Origin: Fulvivirga kasyanovii | GTDB taxonomy: Bacteria > Bacteroidota > Bacteroidia > Cytophagales > Cyclobacteriaceae | DNA: 36,360 nt | NCBI RefSeq assembly: GCF_009711405.1 | Contig: NZ_SMLW01000652.1 | Span: forward strand, 1-36,360 | Direction of reading: 5' to 3' | Part shown: piece after piece, positions 34,337 to 36,360 of the stretch | How the letters are laid out: each line of letters opens with the position of its first letter | How positions within the stretch are numbered: position 1 is the first letter of the stretch | The notes under the pieces: model-generated | Databases searched by the model: none | What the model saw: the letters and a program-made list of their open reading frames with translations, nothing else | What the model was told of the DNA's origin: nothing | Position numbers and translations under genes: made by a program

Positions 34337-35851
34337 ATGAAACATTACTCAAAGAAATTTAAACATGTAGCCCCAACCTTCATTGTTGTGACTTTTGGAA
34401 CGACAATGGCTACGTTACTTTTTAGGTGGGTATTCACGATCAATTCGGAGATTTTATCAATAAAAGAAGATGTCTTTAACATCTGGCTCCCTTTAATTAT
34501 TCCATGGATTCCGATAACAATTTGGCTTAGACCTAAACTACGAATCTTAAAATTTAAAAATGACAATGGATCGTTTCTGTTTCAGATGATGGCCTGGGCA
34601 GCTATGGTCGGGATGATGATTGCAGCAAATGGTTATTTGAAAACAGCAACAGGGAAATTATCAGCGGTTCGAACCATTGATATGTTAGAAGAAGATGCAA
34701 GGTATCTAACGCTCGAGGAAATTAAACTGAACCGAGATTTTGGAAGTGCTCATACCGAATTTCGTACGAGTGGTAAATACAACGAATATTTGAATTTCGA
34801 CTCTTATTTCGTTTATCCCTTCCACACATCAAACCAAGAATTTAAGTATTGGTATGGCATAAAATTTCACAAACAGATCGGCAATAAGCTTTCTCCAGAA
34901 AAGAAGGAGAGTCTTTATCAGCAGTTCTTCGAACAATCCATTAAAGATTTTGAATCTTATAAATTTTCCAAACCAACTTATTTCGAAATCCTTCCTCATT
35001 CAGATGATCGAGAAGGTTTCGAAAGGGCAATTGAGAGATTACAAATTAAAACGCCAGATAAAATAATTGTAATTGAGCCCAGAGAAGGAAGTTATGCCGA
35101 CCGGAATGGAAACAAACTTGAATGGATTTTTGGATCCTTCGGGATTGGCTTTTGTGTTTTTTTATTCGCACTAATATTTCCGAAATATCATCATGCGGAA
35201 CACAAACGACAGTTAAAAGGAATAAAACCAAAATCAGATGAACTGATTGACATGCTAAAATTCTTGATCCCAAAAGGTGATCATTATGCAACATCAATCT
35301 TGCTTAATTTAAACATTTTGATCTTCCTTCTGATGATATTTTCTGGTGTTCATATTGTTTCACCGAATGGTTTAGAACTTCTTGACTGGGGAGCGAACCG
35401 AAGAGCAGAGACTATAGGTGGCGAATGGTGGAGACTTGTGTCTAGCATGTTTTTACATGGAGGAATAATGCATCTATTATTGAATATTTATGGACTCGTC
35501 ATCGCTGCTCTGTTTGTTGAGCCAATCTTCGGACGAGTCAAATATTCCATCCTTTATTTTGGTTCAGGTATTTGTGGAAGTCTGTCAAGTATTTATTGGT
35601 ATGAGAATACCATCAGTGTTGGCGCATCAGGAGCTATTTTTGGTCTCTATGGGGCTATTTTGGGACTTTTGCTAACCAGTGCTTTTCCGAAAGATGCCAA
35701 GAAAGGAATACTAATGTTCATTGGTCCATATGTTGTCTTAAACTTGCTATTCGGACTAACTGGAGGGATTGACAATGCAGCTCATATCGGAGGCTTTATA
35801 TCAGGCGCCGTTTTCGGGATATTATTATATTTAATGATAAAAAAGGCGTAA
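34337..35851 (+). CDS. Rhomboid-family intramembrane serine protease with large N-terminal extension
   Basis: The protein has 504 residues. The C-terminal 200 residues are a rhomboid core: EWWRLVSSMFLHGGIMHLLLN, GASGAIFGLYGA with nucleophile S431, and NAAHIGGFISG with H483. Before it come about three membrane helices (residues roughly 12-100), a soluble region of about 155 residues rich in charged and aromatic residues, and a further helix near 262-285. That N-terminal part is not in ordinary rhomboids and I do not recognise it. The gene is clearly AT-richer than the glycan enzymes and is preceded by an 86-base spacer with a palindrome, so it is probably a separate unit not related to glycan use. 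Confidence 0.88.
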   Translation: MKHYSKKFKHVAPTFIVVTFGTTMATLLFRWVFTINSEILSIKEDVFNIWLPLIIPWIPITIWLRPKLRILKFKNDNGSFLFQMMAWAAMVGMMIAANGYLKTATGKLSAVRTIDMLEEDARYLTLEEIKLNRDFGSAHTEFRTSGKYNEYLNFDSYFVYPFHTSNQEFKYWYGIKFHKQIGNKLSPEKKESLYQQFFEQSIKDFESYKFSKPTYFEILPHSDDREGFERAIERLQIKTPDKIIVIEPREGSYADRNGNKLEWIFGSFGIGFCVFLFALIFPKYHHAEHKRQLKGIKPKSDELIDMLKFLIPKGDHYATSILLNLNILIFLLMIFSGVHIVSPNGLELLDWGANRRAETIGGEWWRLVSSMFLHGGIMHLLLNIYGLVIAALFVEPIFGRVKYSILYFGSGICGSLSSIYWYENTISVGASGAIFGLYGAILGLLLTSAFPKDAKKGILMFIGPYVVLNLLFGLTGGIDNAAHIGGFISGAVFGILLYLMIKKA

Positions 35852-35979
35852 GCTACAAACACTAAATGAATATGCGAACAGAGCAATGTGAAAAAACAAC
35901 TTCGGTACCCTTGGCAACTGAGGCCACTCATTTTAGTTGCAAGTTACTAGGTGTTAAAAAGAAAAATTGATGCGACAAT

Positions 35980-36360
35980 ATGAATAGACTATTAGTTGTT
36001 CTGTTAATCATTTCAAAGGCAAATATTTTAAGTGCACAAGCTGACACAACATATTTCTATGAACAAGGATTAAAAGCAATTGGTCAATTTGATATCAAGG
36101 GCAAAGAACATGGACTGTGGACAAACTTTTATTTAACTGATACAATTCAGTCTAAAGGAAAATATAACCATGGAATACCAACAGGATTTTGGGCAAATTA
36201 TGATAGCCTGGGTAGAAAAATTAATGAAGGCTCATATGAAGATGGACTTAAAACAGGTGTATGGAAAGAATGGGATTATTTTCGAAAGGAATATCGTGAA
36301 AGCGGCTTTAAAAGGGATACAATTCATGGAAAAACGGCGTGGATTCACTTTGATGGATAT
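35980..36360 (+). CDS. YwqK/MORN-repeat-like exported protein, 3' end outside window
   Basis: An open frame of 127 codons starts at ATG 35980 and runs off the right edge. A signal peptide (MNRLLVVLLIISKANILSAQA) is followed by repeats of the MORN-variant type seen in YwqK-family proteins: KGKEHGLWTNFYLTDT, KGKYNHGIPTGFWANYDSLG and EGSYEDGLKTGVWKEWDYF, each about 22-25 residues with a G-W-aromatic core. Proteins of this kind are common in Bacteroidota envelopes, often annotated as YwqK antitoxin-like, but their role is mostly unknown. The 128 bases before it hold no other convincing gene. DNA is AT-rich like the rhomboid gene. Confidence 0.7.
   Translation, partial: MNRLLVVLLIISKANILSAQADTTYFYEQGLKAIGQFDIKGKEHGLWTNFYLTDTIQSKGKYNHGIPTGFWANYDSLGRKINEGSYEDGLKTGVWKEWDYFRKEYRESGFKRDTIHGKTAWIHFDGY

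Noticed and set aside
1094-35957. AACACCTA at about 1098-1105 and its complement TAGGTGTT at about 35948-35955, considered as inverted repeats bounding a mobile island.
   Set aside because: The match is only 8 bases, shows no extended arms, and no integrase, transposase or tRNA is in the window.
35852-35979. Possible integron attC-like site or a 34-codon reading frame between the rhomboid and YwqK-like genes.
   Set aside because: The GTTRRRY/RYYYAAC boxes are imperfect and no convincing folded arms were seen; the small frame has no signal peptide or family look.
1-36360. CRISPR arrays, rRNA, tRNA genes, insertion sequences and riboswitches.
   Set aside because: None was recognised by eye in the sequence; nearly all of it is occupied by the coding regions listed.

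Overview
The window reads as a chromosomal segment of a Bacteroidota bacterium. The evidence is a SusC/SusD outer-membrane pair, many Bacteroidota-style lipoprotein signals, four GH92 alpha-mannosidases and weak Shine-Dalgarno signals. The style resembles environmental Cytophagales-like genomes, but no species can be assigned. About 33 kb of the window is one polysaccharide utilisation locus whose enzyme set matches N-linked glycan (high-mannose or core-fucosylated paucimannose) breakdown.

Layout. Positions 1-1093 hold the end of an unrecognised gene and a small lipoprotein gene. From 12806 down to 1231, on the minus strand, runs a tight operon: DeoR-type regulator, GH92, CBM9-like protein, GHL10-like TIM-barrel protein, GH92, GH92, and a class I mannose-6-phosphate-isomerase-like protein. 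A 347-base divergent intergenic region (12807-13153) carries a helically phased ATGCATG repeat. From 13154 to 34250, on the plus strand, runs the second arm: susC, susD, a FucP/GluP-type MFS permease, a ROK sugar kinase, GH92, a NagB/PIG-L fusion, glycosylasparaginase, GH2 beta-mannosidase, an SSS sodium symporter, GH29 fucosidase with a PA14 domain, and GH20 hexosaminidase. Many junctions overlap by 4 bases (ATGA). Beyond 34250 are an AT-rich rhomboid protease gene and the start of a YwqK/MORN-repeat protein cut by the window edge.

How it works together (inference from families). SusC/SusD bind and import glycan or glycopeptide. GH92 enzymes, one with the alpha-1,2 signature of BT3990, strip alpha-mannose. 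GH29 removes fucose, GH20 removes beta-GlcNAc, and glycosylasparaginase cleaves the final GlcNAc-Asn bond. The GH2 beta-mannosidase has no signal peptide and is coupled to the SSS transporter, which suggests uptake of a Man-beta-GlcNAc-type disaccharide and cytoplasmic hydrolysis. The ROK kinase, the isomerase-like protein and the NagB/PIG-L fusion would channel mannose and GlcNAc to fructose-6-phosphate. No endoglycosidase of GH18, GH85 or GH163, no PNGase and no nagA is visible. The GHL10-like protein and the PIG-L domain are candidates to fill those gaps.

The most interesting points are the PIG-L/NagB fusion with an altered catalytic triad, the isomerase-like protein with altered metal ligands and a long extra N-terminal region, the cytoplasmic GH2/SSS pair, the GHL10/CBM9 pair, and control by a DeoR-type regulator with a divergent sensor domain.
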